Shown piece after piece: positions 53,303-62,599 of a stretch of DNA of 64,000 nt. Location of the stretch: positions 2,936,001 to 3,000,000 of the forward strand of contig NZ_ASWH01000001.1 of NCBI RefSeq assembly GCF_000407545.1, in the 5' to 3' direction. Under the pieces are notes generated by a model, which worked only from the letters and a program-made list of their open reading frames with translations, was not told where the DNA came from and did no database searches. Origin of the DNA: Enterococcus gilvus ATCC BAA-350. Lineage in GTDB: Bacteria; Bacillota; Bacilli; Lactobacillales; Enterococcaceae. A program made the translations under genes and the position numbers. Position 1 is the first letter of the stretch, and every line of letters starts with the position of its first letter.

Positions 53303-54025
53303 ATGCATGACTCATTATTTATACGTTCCCTCACCGAACTGATGGGCACAGCCATTATGGTCGCTTTGGGAAATGGTTCGGTAGCAAATGTTGAACTACG
53401 TGGAACAAAAGGCTTTCAAGGCGGCTGGATCTTGATTGGTTTTGGGTACGGGATCGGTGTGATGATCCCTGCCCTCATGTTCGCTGCCATATCTGGCGCC
53501 CAGATCAATCCAGCCATGACCATCGCCTTAGCCGTCAGCGGCAGCTTTCCTTGGAAAGACGTACTGCCCTACGTTCTTGCGCAAGTCCTCGGTGCAATTT
53601 TAGGACAGTTGCTCGTCGTCTTCGCCTATAAGCCTTATTATGATCAGACTGAAAATTCCGAAGCGATTTTAGCGACCTTCGCAACGATCGATGCCGCAAA
53701 CAGTAAATTAAACGGATTTATCAATGAATACATCGGCACTTTTTTATTAGTATTCGGCGCACTATTCATCACGGCTGACACGATCGACCCCCGTGCCGAC
53801 TTTCTTGGCTTAGGGTTCTTGGTCATGTGTTTAGTCATCTCTTTCGGCGGGCCTACTGGACCCGCACTAAATCCCGCTAGAGATATAGGACCCAGACTTT
53901 TGCACGCCTTGTGGCCTTTTAAATTTAAAGGAAGCTCTCAATTCAACTATAGCTGGGTCCCAGTCCTTGCGCCCATTTGCGGTGCCATCACTGCTACGAT
54001 GCTGTACAAACTCATCGTCAACTAA
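53303..54025 (+). CDS. larD: Lactate channel, aquaglyceroporin family
   Basis: The 240-residue MIP protein has six helices and NPA boxes QINPAMTIAL and ALNPARDIGPR. In lar operons the GlpF-like LarD passes D- and L-lactic acid across the membrane. Its location between larE and the nickel permease decides for LarD over GlpF, which is encoded separately at 29521-30237. The gene begins seven bases after the larE stop. Confidence 0.88.
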   Translation: MHDSLFIRSLTELMGTAIMVALGNGSVANVELRGTKGFQGGWILIGFGYGIGVMIPALMFAAISGAQINPAMTIALAVSGSFPWKDVLPYVLAQVLGAILGQLLVVFAYKPYYDQTENSEAILATFATIDAANSKLNGFINEYIGTFLLVFGALFITADTIDPRADFLGLGFLVMCLVISFGGPTGPALNPARDIGPRLLHALWPFKFKGSSQFNYSWVPVLAPICGAITATMLYKLIVN

Positions 54026-54079
54026 AGGCCGTTCAGCCGGCACCTGTCGCTGGACTGCTTTTCCTGAAAGGAGATACTC

Positions 54080-55075
54080 ATGAAAAAACAGATAGGGATC
54101 GCTTCTGCTCCTTATTACTTAGCCATTTTAGCCCTGCATCTTTGTACGTTCTCATGGCTATGGGTGATCGCAAGACAAAGACCCTCTCTGATCGGTTTAG
54201 GACTTGTCGCCTATACATTGGGCCTGAGGCACGCATTTGATGCCGATCATATTGCCGCGATCGATAATACCGTCAGAAAATTAATCCATCAGAAACAAAA
54301 ATCCTGCGGCGTAGGTTTCTACTTTTCCTTGGGACACTCAAGCGTGGTGCTCCTCATTATTTTTTTAGTTAATCTATCTGCTGATTTTTTTAAAGAGCAT
54401 TTATCTTTCTTAAAAGTATTGGGCGGAACAGCAGGGGGCATCATCTCTGGAACATTCTTACTCTTTCTAGCTATCAATAACTTGATCATTCTTATCCATC
54501 TGATAACTATCCGTAAGAAAAAAACAGACGAACAACTCGAACACGAAAACGTGGAAAATCTCTTAAATTCAAGAGGAATACTGGCAAAAATTTTGACGCC
54601 CTTTTTACATATGGTCACGAAAGCCTGGCATATGTACCCCATCGGTTTCCTATTCGGCTTAGGCTTTGATACCGCTACGGAGATCGGTCTGATTTCTCTT
54701 TCTGCCGAAAACAATCACACACTGATAGGCTGGAACAGCATGGTCTTTCCGTTATTGTTCGCAGCAGGGATGTCTCTCATGGATACCAGTGATTCCGTCA
54801 TGATGTCCGGCGCATACAATTGGGCCTTTGCCATGCCCGAACGTAAAATGAACTACAATCTGATCGTCACCTCTGTCTCAATCATCGTGGCCTTTACGAT
54901 CGGAGCAGTCGAATTGGCGCAAGTCGGAATCAGCACCCTAGGACCCCTCAACAACTTTGGGCTCTGGATCTCAACGATCGATTTTAATAAAGCCGGAATC
55001 TACATGATCCTTCTGTTCGCTGCCCTCTGGCTCGGCTCCTACTTTGTGTGGCAAGTCAGAAAAGCGAACGCGTGA
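54080..55075 (+). CDS. NiCoT family nickel/cobalt permease
   Basis: The 331-residue membrane protein has about eight helices and the NiCoT signatures RHAFDADHIAAIDNT and LGFDTATEIGL. NiCoT proteins (HoxN, NixA) bring in Ni2+ or Co2+ with high affinity. Located at the end of the lar operon, it presumably feeds nickel to LarC; L. plantarum uses the multi-subunit LarMNQO ECF transporter instead. It starts at ATG 54080 after AAAGGAG, 54 bp past larD. Nickel over cobalt is inferred from context. Confidence 0.9.
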   Translation: MKKQIGIASAPYYLAILALHLCTFSWLWVIARQRPSLIGLGLVAYTLGLRHAFDADHIAAIDNTVRKLIHQKQKSCGVGFYFSLGHSSVVLLIIFLVNLSADFFKEHLSFLKVLGGTAGGIISGTFLLFLAINNLIILIHLITIRKKKTDEQLEHENVENLLNSRGILAKILTPFLHMVTKAWHMYPIGFLFGLGFDTATEIGLISLSAENNHTLIGWNSMVFPLLFAAGMSLMDTSDSVMMSGAYNWAFAMPERKMNYNLIVTSVSIIVAFTIGAVELAQVGISTLGPLNNFGLWISTIDFNKAGIYMILLFAALWLGSYFVWQVRKANA

Positions 55076-55103
55076 TGAATTGAAAAGTATTCATTAAACA
55101 AAC

Positions 55104-55164
55104 AGAACTTCCCTTCAAGCTAAGCCTTAGTCATTGGACTACGCCTAGCTTGAAGGGAAGTTCT
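55104..55164. terminator. Very long hairpin terminator between lar operon and ABC exporter
   Basis: AGAACTTCCCTTCAAGCTA (55104-55122) is the exact reverse complement of 55146-55164; the 23-nt loop contains a further TAGTC/GACTA pairing. The plus-strand 3' side is followed by a weak T-rich stretch. Confidence 0.75.
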
Positions 55165-55180
55165 TATCTATTTTTAAAAC

Positions 55181-55200
55181 ACCGTTCCTTGAGCAACGGT
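55181..55200 (-). terminator. Terminator of the YknXYZ-like ABC operon
   Basis: Minus-strand ACCGTT and AACGGT arms with an 8-nt loop, followed by GTTTTAAAAAT, about 28 bp past the permease stop. Confidence 0.6.
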
Positions 55201-55227
55201 TACCCGCGACCCAATCTGAATTTTCTG

Positions 55228-56433
55228 CTATTTCAATATATCGATCAATTCTTTTTTCGCGGCTGCTGAAGCGGGCAAGTAGCTGAAGCATACGCCGATC
55301 ACCACGGAGGTCCCAATCGAGATCAGCACGGTCATCATGTCTGGCCGCACAGAAAACGGCAAGGCAAAGGACGCTGCGAAAGCAATCAAAATACCAAGAA
55401 TATACCCAATCACTCCGCCGCTCACTGTCAGAACGATCCCTTCAAATAGAAATTGGCGCTTGATCGACTTCGCATTCGCACCAAGTGCACGTCGAATACC
55501 GATTTCCTTGGTCCGCTCAGAAACAGAGATGTACATCATATTCATGACGCCCACGCCGGCAATAAATAGCGAGATTGCTGCGACTGCACTGATGAAAAGA
55601 GTCATTTGATCCAGCATAGATCCCAACTGCTTGATTTCAGAAGTCGGATCATAGGCTTGATACTCCCCCTGCGCCCGACTTTCTCCGTTCATGTTCAACT
55701 GCTTTAAGACTTTCGTCATCGCTGTATCCTGATTGACCCCTGTATTAAATTTAAGGGCCAATACGGAATGGTCGTCTTTTTTTCCTAAATAATGCGTATA
55801 GGTTTTTTTCGGAAAATAAGCAAGCGGTTCATAATTTTGCGGCCCGATCTCTCCAGAAGTATTCGCCGAAACACCCACAACGGTAAAGACTTGCCCCTTT
55901 AACTCGAACCCGTTATTTAACGCGGCCTCCTTCGACCCAAATACTTGCTTTGCGACCGCCTCATCAAGAACGACCACCTTATTTAGCCCATCGCTGTCCG
56001 CGGCGTTCAATTGGCGACCAATTAAAAGAGACACGGCGGTTTCTTTCGCCGGATGGACTGTCATCGTTAATTTTGTATTTTTATCATAAAAATCAACGGT
56101 AGGATTCCCGTCCTTCTTCATCGCTTTGTAATAAGAAACCTCCTTCACTTCTGGAAGGTTGGCGACCATATTTTTATCGGTCTGCGAGATCCCGCTATCT
56201 TCACTGACTAGATTATCAAAGTCGTTGTACTTGATGTTGACGTACTTCGTTTGTCCAGTTTCATCCGCGCCCGTCGTCTCAGATAAAATATTTCGTTTAA
56301 ACCCATTTCCTAAAGCCACGATCGTAATCACGGCGGCAATTCCTATAATAATACCCACCATCGTTAAAAAACTGCGGCGTTTGTTCTTGAAGATCGAACG
56401 AAAGGCAGTCCGCCAGAGAATGTATTTTCTCAT
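55228..56433 (-). CDS. ABC transporter permease, MacB/FtsX type
   Basis: The 401-residue protein has one N-terminal helix (about 20-42), a large extracellular MacB core domain (about 50-270) and three C-terminal helices (about 275-295, 325-350, 365-385) of the FtsX family. Such permeases work by mechanotransmission with an adaptor and an ATPase to export peptides or antibiotics or to confer envelope resistance. It overlaps the ATPase gene by 4 bp. Together the three genes correspond to YknX-Y-Z of Bacillus subtilis. Confidence 0.88.
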   Translation of the reverse strand: MRKYILWRTAFRSIFKNKRRSFLTMVGIIIGIAAVITIVALGNGFKRNILSETTGADETGQTKYVNIKYNDFDNLVSEDSGISQTDKNMVANLPEVKEVSYYKAMKKDGNPTVDFYDKNTKLTMTVHPAKETAVSLLIGRQLNAADSDGLNKVVVLDEAVAKQVFGSKEAALNNGFELKGQVFTVVGVSANTSGEIGPQNYEPLAYFPKKTYTHYLGKKDDHSVLALKFNTGVNQDTAMTKVLKQLNMNGESRAQGEYQAYDPTSEIKQLGSMLDQMTLFISAVAAISLFIAGVGVMNMMYISVSERTKEIGIRRALGANAKSIKRQFLFEGIVLTVSGGVIGYILGILIAFAASFALPFSVRPDMMTVLISIGTSVVIGVCFSYLPASAAAKKELIDILK

Positions 56434-57107
56434 GATTGCAGCACCTCCTCGATCATCTTTCCATCTCGGATTTTCAATAAGCGGTCACAGTAGGCGACTG
56501 TCTCTGGATCATGCGTCACCAAGATGATCGTCACCCCTTCCTCATTCAACTGCTTGAACAATTGCATGATGTCCTCTGTTGTATGGGTGTCTAGCGCCCC
56601 CGTAGGTTCATCCGCAATAATAAAGTTGGGACGATTGATCAATGCTCGGGCGATCGCCACACGCTGCTGCTGCCCACCGGATAACTGCTTCGGCAATTGA
56701 TCTAACTTGTCTGCTAATCCGACCCTAGCCAACGCATGCTTTACTTTCTTCTGCGTCTCATTGTGTTTCGCACCGCTGTACAAAAGAGGCAATTCAACAT
56801 TTTCCGCAACCGTTAAATTCTCGATCAAACTAAAATTTTGAAAAACGAAGCCAACAGAACGATTCCGTATCTCAGACAATTCATCGTCTTTGAAATGCGT
56901 GATCTCCCGACCATTAAACAAATACTCCCCTTCAAACTGTCGATCGATGAACCCCAGCAAATTGATCAACGTGGATTTTCCTGAGCCAGAAGGCCCCATA
57001 ATAGCCACAAATTCTCCAGCTTCGATTGAAAAATTAATGTCGTCTAAAACAGGCACTCTTGTTTCCCCTGTTTCATAATACTTATAGATATGTGCCAAGC
57101 TAATCAT
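56430..57107 (-). CDS. ABC transporter ATP-binding protein, MacB/YknY type
   Basis: Start ATG 57107 is preferred (AGGTGAG eight bases upstream); a GTG two codons earlier is possible. The 225-residue ATPase has Walker [11 protein letters not shown], signature [15 protein letters not shown], Walker [12 protein letters not shown] and switch His in LVTHDPE, all canonical. It energises the FtsX-type permease. It overlaps the adaptor gene by 8 bp and the permease gene by 4 bp. Confidence 0.93.
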   Translation of the reverse strand: MISLAHIYKYYETGETRVPVLDDINFSIEAGEFVAIMGPSGSGKSTLINLLGFIDRQFEGEYLFNGREITHFKDDELSEIRNRSVGFVFQNFSLIENLTVAENVELPLLYSGAKHNETQKKVKHALARVGLADKLDQLPKQLSGGQQQRVAIARALINRPNFIIADEPTGALDTHTTEDIMQLFKQLNEEGVTIILVTHDPETVAYCDRLLKIRDGKMIEEVLQS

Positions 57108-58245
57108 TGGCACTCACCTGAACTTCTGATCCGTCCTTCAACGCGTCATCTGGATTTTCAATGATTTGATCCTTGTCCTTCAATCCTTTTTGAATGATCG
57201 TGCGCCCATTGACAGCCAACGTTTGAACGACCGTTTTCTTCGCTTTTCCATCCTCATACTTATAGACATATTGTTCATTTCCTGTTTTCTTAAGTGCAGA
57301 CGACGGTAATAGAAGCTGTTTTTGCTGCAACGTGATCAATGTCGATAAATCATCCGTCCAAGGGAAATTCCCCTCCACAGTAAATGCATAAGAGGCAACA
57401 TTGCTGTTGTCCCCGCTCGTCGGTATAGCACTCGCAGCAATCGATTTAATCGTTCCCTCCACTTTTTTGTCATTGCCCACCGTCGTGACCTGAACGGTTT
57501 GCCCCGGCACCAATTTGTCTAGATCGTATTCCGTGACGGTACCTTTGACTTGCTTTTCTTTGCTGGAAACTGCGACTACTGGAACCTCTGGAGAGCCCTT
57601 TCCCTTTTCATCCACAGACGCCACGCCCGCAATTTCAGCACTCACCGTCGCTGACGCTTGCTTTTGCTGCCCAGCAAGCACATCTTTAGCAGATTGGACT
57701 TCCTCATAAGCCCCCTGCACCGCAAAACGAGACTGACTCAACTGGTCATTGGCCGTCTGCAATTCCCCTTGCTGCTGCTTTAATTGTTCATTCAAAGCAG
57801 CCTTTTCTTCCTCATCTTTCGCACGAGCCAGCTTCTGCTGCGTCTCACCAATTTGATTCGATAGCGTTTTCACTTGTCTTTCCCCAGCAGCAACAGTCGC
57901 TTCAGCCTGAGACGCATCAAGAGAACTCTTATTCACCGCATGCTGCTGCGTGATCGTTTCATTTTGAGCCGTATCATTCTGATACTCGATCAAAGGCGTG
58001 CCCACCGCCACTTCTTGCCCATTGCTTACAGGAACATTTTTGATCGTTCCTTTATTCGCATCTAAAAAATAAAGCTGACGCTTCAACGGTTCCACTTTCC
58101 CCTTCAACTGCAAAGGATCTGCTGTTTTTACTGTATACACCTGATACGAAGCTGCATCCTTTTTACCACCGAATGCAAAAAAAGCACCCCCTGCTATAAC
58201 CAAACCAGTGACGCCAGCAATAATGATCTTTGTCTTCTTCTTCAT
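57100..58245 (-). CDS. HlyD/RND-type membrane fusion (adaptor) protein, YknX-like
   Basis: The 381-residue protein (ATG 58245 six bases after GGGGG; ATG 58251 is unlikely) has an N-terminal anchor (about 6-24), a lipoyl-like half motif near GTIKNVPVSNGQEVAVG, a long alpha-helical hairpin (about 95-180), the second lipoyl half and a beta-barrel (about 210-320). It should link the permease to the extracellular face or cell wall. It is first in the three-gene operon. Expression control is not evident from the upstream 150 bp. Confidence 0.9.
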   Translation of the reverse strand: MKKKTKIIIAGVTGLVIAGGAFFAFGGKKDAASYQVYTVKTADPLQLKGKVEPLKRQLYFLDANKGTIKNVPVSNGQEVAVGTPLIEYQNDTAQNETITQQHAVNKSSLDASQAEATVAAGERQVKTLSNQIGETQQKLARAKDEEEKAALNEQLKQQQGELQTANDQLSQSRFAVQGAYEEVQSAKDVLAGQQKQASATVSAEIAGVASVDEKGKGSPEVPVVAVSSKEKQVKGTVTEYDLDKLVPGQTVQVTTVGNDKKVEGTIKSIAASAIPTSGDNSNVASYAFTVEGNFPWTDDLSTLITLQQKQLLLPSSALKKTGNEQYVYKYEDGKAKKTVVQTLAVNGRTIIQKGLKDKDQIIENPDDALKDGSEVQVSAND

Positions 58246-58370
58246 GTCCATCCCCCAAATTAATCGTTCTATCCTCAGTTTATAGGGGGACGCCCCTCTC
58301 CAACATCGAATCCTCTTTCTTTAAACGAACAAAAAAGTAATATTGAAGAACACGTTTATTTCCATACAAA

Positions 58371-58400
58371 AAAACACTTTCCAAAAATGGAAAGTGTTTT
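58371..58400 (-). terminator. Terminator of the rplM-rpsI operon
   Basis: AAAACACTTTCC and GGAAAGTGTTTT pair perfectly around a 6-nt loop with a T run on the minus strand, about 20 bp after rpsI. Confidence 0.85.
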
Positions 58401-58419
58401 GATCTTCTGTATAAACGGA

Positions 58420-58812
58420 TTAACGTTTTGAGAACTGTGAAGCTTTACGGGCTTTCTTAAGACCTGGTTTTTTACGTTCAACCATACGTGAATCACGAGT
58501 AAGCAATCCAGCGCGTTTTAGTGGTGCACGGAAATCAGGATCTACTTCTAATAAAGCACGTGAGATACCGTGACGGATAGCGCCGGCTTGACCTGCGTAG
58601 CCCCCACCATCAACGTTTACAAATACATCGTATGAACCAGCAGTTTCAGTAACACCAAATGGTTGGTTGATTACTAAACGTAGGTCAGCATGTGGGATAT
58701 ATTCTGCAACGTCTTTTTTATTTACAGTAATTTTACCAGTTCCTGGTACTAAACGTACGCGAGCAACTGCATTTTTACGACGGCCTGTGCCGTTATATTG
58801 AACTTGTGCCAA
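58420..58812 (-). CDS. rpsI: 30S ribosomal protein S9
   Basis: The 130-residue protein has S9 signatures [19 protein letters not shown] and [19 protein letters not shown] and the basic C-terminus ending ASQFSKR that reaches the P-site tRNA. It starts at ATG 58812 after GGAGGG, 16 bp past rplM, in the universal rplM-rpsI order. Confidence 0.97.
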   Translation of the reverse strand: MAQVQYNGTGRRKNAVARVRLVPGTGKITVNKKDVAEYIPHADLRLVINQPFGVTETAGSYDVFVNVDGGGYAGQAGAIRHGISRALLEVDPDFRAPLKRAGLLTRDSRMVERKKPGLKKARKASQFSKR

Positions 58813-58828
58813 TGAATTTCCCTCCTAT

Positions 58829-59272
58829 TTAAATTAAGTTTGTGATGTCTAATACTTCTGGTTGTTGTGCTGCATGTGGATGCTCTGCTCCACCGTATAC
58901 GTGAAGTTTCATGCCTTGAGCGCGGCCTAAAGTGTTTTTAGGGAGCATACCTTTAACAGAAGTTTCGACCAAACGGCGAGAATTTTTAGCACGCAATTCG
59001 CCTGCTGAGATTGATTTCAATCCACCAGGGAAGTTTGAGTGACGGTAGTAAATCTTGTCAGTTGCTTTCTTACCTGTTAATTTGATTTGATCTGCATTAA
59101 TTACAATTACAAAATCACCAGTGTCAATATGTGGTGTGAATGTTGGTTTATTTTTTCCGCGTAGTACAGATGCAACAACTGTTGAAAGACGTCCTAAAGG
59201 AACATCAGTTGCGTCTACTACGTACCATTTGCGATCTACTTCGCCTGGCTTAGCCATATATGTTGTACGCAC
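58829..59272 (-). CDS. rplM: 50S ribosomal protein L13
   Basis: The start is GTG 59272, giving [20 protein letters not shown], the known L13 N-terminus, and the normal 147 residues. Other L13 motifs are [22 protein letters not shown] and [14 protein letters not shown]. It assembles early on 23S rRNA. The ribosome binding site is GGAGG nine bases upstream. Expression probably involves the structured leader upstream. Confidence 0.97.
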   Translation of the reverse strand: MRTTYMAKPGEVDRKWYVVDATDVPLGRLSTVVASVLRGKNKPTFTPHIDTGDFVIVINADQIKLTGKKATDKIYYRHSNFPGGLKSISAGELRAKNSRRLVETSVKGMLPKNTLGRAQGMKLHVYGGAEHPHAAQQPEVLDITNLI

Positions 59273-59350
59273 GTTTTTTTCCTCCAATTTCAATTTCGAA
59301 TGTTTGACAAACACTTGAGTTTCCGGGGCTCTTGTGGGGCAAACAATACC
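59273..59350 (-). promoter_or_regulatory. L13-type mRNA leader
   Basis: About 80 nt of 5' UTR between promoter and GTG, including GTTTGCCCCACAAGAGCC and a TGTTTGTCAAACA-type dyad, in the position where Firmicutes carry the L13 autoregulatory leader. I identify it by position and general look, not by a covariance model. Confidence 0.45.
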
Positions 59351-59357
59351 ATTTACC

Positions 59358-59386
59358 ATAATACTTGCAAAGCCTTGTCATGTCAA
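59358..59386 (-). promoter_or_regulatory. Promoter of rplM-rpsI
   Basis: TTGACA (59386-59381), 17 bp, TATTAT (59363-59358) on the minus strand: strong sigma-A promoter suited to ribosomal genes. Confidence 0.8.
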
Positions 59387-59501
59387 TGTTTTTCTCCTTG
59401 AAAACGCAAAATAGTTTCATTTCTTTATGTTTCTTCTACTATACAGTTTCTTTCGATATATACAGGTAATAATGAATAAAGAAACGAAATATCAAAATAT
59501 T

Positions 59502-59583
59502 TTTGCATAAATATTTAAAAAGTGCTTGCTTTTTGTATTTTACGATGCTAATATGGCTTCAACACATTAATTAGAATTTAATG
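59502..59583 (+). promoter_or_regulatory. argG promoter with candidate ARG boxes
   Basis: TTGCTT (59526-59531), 17 bp, TAATAT (59549-59554) forms the promoter. An ARG-box-like TGCATAAATATTT lies just upstream (about 59505-59517) and a CATTAA/TTAATG dyad (59565-59583) just downstream. ArgR/AhrC repression by arginine would be expected; operator assignments are tentative. Confidence 0.5.
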
Positions 59584-59609
59584 AAAAAGCGATAAGGGAG
59601 CAATGCAGG

Positions 59610-60818
59610 ATGAAACAAAAAGTGATTTTAGCCTATTCAGGTGGTTTAGATACGTCTGTCTCTATCAAATGGCTCGTTGACGAAGGATATGATGTGATTG
59701 CGTGCTGTTTAGACATCGGCGAAGGCCGCGACACGGAGTTTATTAAGAATAAAGCGTTACAGGTCGGAGCAACTGAATCTTATGCCATTGATGCTCGTGA
59801 GGAGTTCTCACAGGATTTCGTTTTGATCGCCTTGCAAGGAAACACCTACTATGAGAATTCTTACCCATTGGTTTCTGCATTGTCTCGCCCGCTGATCTCG
59901 AAGAAATTGGTTGAGTTGGCTCATGATACTGGAGCAACGACCATCGCTCATGGCTGTACAGGAAAAGGAAACGACCAAGTCCGTTTTGAAGTTTCCATCG
60001 CCGCACTTGATCCGAACTTGAAGATCATCGCGCCGGTCCGTGAGTGGAAATGGTCCCGTGAAGAAGAGATCAATTATGCCGCTGAAAAAGGGGTACCGAT
60101 CCCTGCTGATTTGGACAATCCTTATTCGATCGACCAAAACTTATGGGGACGTGCCTGCGAATGCGGCATCTTAGAAGATCCATGGGCCACACCGCCCGCG
60201 GGTGCTTACGCTATTACTGCTGAATTAGAAGATACGCCTGATAAACCGACGATCGTTGAGATCACTTTTGAAAAAGGCGTACCGACAGCTTTAGATGGAG
60301 AAGAACTTTCTTTAGCTTCATTAATTATGAAATTGAACACACTCGCTGGTGTCCATGGCATCGGCCGAATCGACCATATCGAAAACCGTTTAGTGGGAAT
60401 CAAATCTCGTGAAGTGTATGAATGTCCAGGTGCAGAGGTGTTGATGAAGGCTCATAAAGAACTGGAAGATTTGACTTTTGTCCGTGAAATGGCGCACTTC
60501 AAACCCGTGATCGAACAGCAATTATGCCAAATGATCTATGATGGCCTCTGGTTCAATCCAACGATGGATGCCTTGATCGCCTTCTTAAAGCAATCACAAG
60601 AAGTGGTAAATGGCGTATTGCGTGTGAAACTATTCAAGGGCAATGTGATCGTTGAAGGACGGAAGTCTGACAACAGCTTATACAACGAAAACTTGGCGAC
60701 GTATACTTCAGCCGACACCTTCGATCAAGATGCAGCGATCGGCTTCATTAAACTCTGGGGCTTGCCAACAAAGGTGAACGCAGAAGTACAAGCGGAAAGC
60801 AAACAAACAACTGTCTAG
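59610..60818 (+). CDS. argG: Argininosuccinate synthase
   Basis: The 402-residue protein has the P-loop [17 protein letters not shown] (7-23), the citrulline/aspartate-binding [17 protein letters not shown] and [14 protein letters not shown]. It joins citrulline and aspartate with ATP to give argininosuccinate. The start is ATG 59610 after AAGGGAG. It is followed by a 375-bp structured spacer and then argH, so the two enzymes of arginine formation from citrulline may be expressed at different levels. Confidence 0.96.
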   Translation: MKQKVILAYSGGLDTSVSIKWLVDEGYDVIACCLDIGEGRDTEFIKNKALQVGATESYAIDAREEFSQDFVLIALQGNTYYENSYPLVSALSRPLISKKLVELAHDTGATTIAHGCTGKGNDQVRFEVSIAALDPNLKIIAPVREWKWSREEEINYAAEKGVPIPADLDNPYSIDQNLWGRACECGILEDPWATPPAGAYAITAELEDTPDKPTIVEITFEKGVPTALDGEELSLASLIMKLNTLAGVHGIGRIDHIENRLVGIKSREVYECPGAEVLMKAHKELEDLTFVREMAHFKPVIEQQLCQMIYDGLWFNPTMDALIAFLKQSQEVVNGVLRVKLFKGNVIVEGRKSDNSLYNENLATYTSADTFDQDAAIGFIKLWGLPTKVNAEVQAESKQTTV

Positions 60819-61165
60819 TCGCAAGAACGGCTAGACAGCTATGAAAGTGCAAGAGAAACCAGATGTGAGGCGGCTTTTACTTGCCGGTAAATAAAGCCGT
60901 CCGGTTTCACATCTTGCCATTGCTCTTAGGAGAGTTTCTTTTCCTGTCAGGAAATAAGGAAACCAGCAATGTTTTCATCCTGAGGTGTCTGAAAAGATGC
61001 CTCCTCCCTAAAGAACACGTTTTACGAACACGTGCTGCTTTTTGCGCGATGATTATTCTGTCTAACATCAGGTTTAGCAGTCATCGGATAGCCACTTGCG
61101 CAAAAAGCCCGTTCGTAAAGCTGGATAGTAAAAAAAGACCGTCTATGCGGTCTTTTTTGTTAAAA
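60811..61165 (+). ncRNA. Structured RNA in the argG-argH spacer
   Basis: The spacer contains successive complementary segments: CTGTCTAG/CTAGACAG at the argG stop (60811-60838); AGATGTGA/TCACATCT (60861-60868, 60907-60914) enclosing CGGCTTT/AAAGCCG (60871-60877, 60893-60899), with GAAACC/GGTTTC (60855-60860, 60903-60908) as an alternative; GAGGTGTCT/AGATGCCTC with GAAA loop (60982-61003); and a long composite hairpin 61021-61119 (TTTACGAAC/GTTCGTAAA, GCTTTTTGCGC/GCGCAAAAAGC, GATGA/TCATC). It ends in an intrinsic terminator. No T-box or known riboswitch core is visible and no ORF with a binding site. Confidence 0.55.
61131..61158 (+). terminator. Intrinsic terminator upstream of argH (possible attenuator)
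   Basis: AAAAAAGACCG and CGGTCTTTTTT pair perfectly around a 6-nt loop. It ends 35 bp before the argH ATG, leaving no room for a separate promoter of normal layout, so argH expression requires read-through or antitermination. Confidence 0.8.
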
Positions 61166-61193
61166 ATTCGCAGATAAAAGTGAGGATAAACCA

Positions 61194-62564
61194 ATGGCAA
61201 AATTATGGGGTGGACGCTTTGATGGAAAAAACGAAGCATGGATCGACGCATTTGGCGCTTCGATTCCCTTCGATCAGCAATTAGCGTCACAAGATATCAC
61301 CGGCAGCTTAGCCCATGTCAACATGCTTGGCGAAACAGGCATTATTACGAAAGAAGAAGCGCAGCAAATTTCCGCTGGATTGCACATCTTAGCAGAAAAA
61401 GCCTTACAGGATGACCTTCATTTTACGATTGAAAATGAAGACATTCATTTAAACTTGGAAAAAATGCTTCACGACGAGATCGGACCTGTCGCCGGCAAAC
61501 TCCACACTGCCCGCAGCCGAAACGATCAAGTCGCCACCGATATGCATTTATACTTAAAGGAACATTTACAGGCGATCATTGAAAAAGTGCATCATTTCAG
61601 AGCTGTCCTAGTCAATAAAGCCGAAGAGCAGATTGATACGATCATGCCGGGTTATACCCATTTGCAGCATGCACAGCCGATTTCTTTCGGTCATCATTTA
61701 ATGGCGTATTACGGCATGCTTACCCGCGATCAGGCACGACTGGAAGAAAGTATGAAGCGTGTGGATATTTCCCCCTTAGGATGCGCGGCCTTAGCAGGAA
61801 CGACCTTCCCGATCGACCGTCAAATGACCGCAGATGAACTTGGGTTTAGTGATCTATATCGAAACAGTCTTGACGGTGTCAGTGATCGTGACTTCATTCT
61901 TGAATTTTTGAGCAACAGCTCGATCTTGATGATGCATCTTTCACGTTTTTGTGAAGAGATCATTCTTTGGTGCAGCCATGAATTTAAGTTTGTCGAACTG
62001 ACAGACACCTTCTCGACAGGCAGCTCGATCATGCCGCAAAAGAAAAATCCTGACATGGCCGAATTGATCCGGGGAAAATCTGGACGAGTGTTTGGTGATT
62101 TGATCGGCTTATTAACCGTGATGAAGGGATTGCCACTGGCGTATAACAAAGATCTGCAGGAAGACAAGGAAGGCATGTTCGATACCGTCCACACGTTAGC
62201 AACAAGCCTAGATATCATGGCGGGTATGATCGACACGATGAAGGTGCACACGCAAACCATGCACGATGCCACAGAAAAAGATTTTTCCAACGCAACGGAA
62301 TTAGCCGACTATTTGGCAACAAAAGGTGTTCCCTTCCGTCAAGCCCATGAAATCGTTGGGAAGCTGGTCTTAGCTTGTACACAAAAAGGCATCTACTTAC
62401 AAGATGTCCCATTGGAAGACTATCAAGCCATCAACGCTGTGATCGAAGACGACATCTATGACACGCTGTCCTCCAAAACAGCAGTGACTCGTCGTCATTC
62501 CTTCGGCGGTACGGGCTTTGATCAAGTCAAAAAACAAATTGCATTCGCCAAAACAGAGCTATAA
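61194..62564 (+). CDS. argH: Argininosuccinate lyase
   Basis: The 456-residue fumarase-superfamily enzyme has [30 protein letters not shown] (catalytic His) and the signature [12 protein letters not shown] (about 279-290, catalytic Ser loop). It splits argininosuccinate into arginine and fumarate. The start is ATG 61194 with GTGAGG upstream. Length is normal. The terminator in front indicates attenuation. Confidence 0.96.
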   Translation: MAKLWGGRFDGKNEAWIDAFGASIPFDQQLASQDITGSLAHVNMLGETGIITKEEAQQISAGLHILAEKALQDDLHFTIENEDIHLNLEKMLHDEIGPVAGKLHTARSRNDQVATDMHLYLKEHLQAIIEKVHHFRAVLVNKAEEQIDTIMPGYTHLQHAQPISFGHHLMAYYGMLTRDQARLEESMKRVDISPLGCAALAGTTFPIDRQMTADELGFSDLYRNSLDGVSDRDFILEFLSNSSILMMHLSRFCEEIILWCSHEFKFVELTDTFSTGSSIMPQKKNPDMAELIRGKSGRVFGDLIGLLTVMKGLPLAYNKDLQEDKEGMFDTVHTLATSLDIMAGMIDTMKVHTQTMHDATEKDFSNATELADYLATKGVPFRQAHEIVGKLVLACTQKGIYLQDVPLEDYQAINAVIEDDIYDTLSSKTAVTRRHSFGGTGFDQVKKQIAFAKTEL

Positions 62565-62567
62565 GAA

Positions 62568-62598
62568 AAAACGACTATCCGAGTGGGATAGTCGTTTT
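62568..62598. terminator. Bidirectional terminator between argH and lacD
   Basis: AAAACGACTATCC and GGATAGTCGTTTT pair perfectly with a 5-nt loop; converging genes on both sides. Confidence 0.88.
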
Positions 62599-62599
62599 C

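Noticed and set aside
60819..61193. T-box or known riboswitch before argH
   Set aside because: The conserved T-box core and the signatures of lysine, TPP, SAM or glycine riboswitches are absent.
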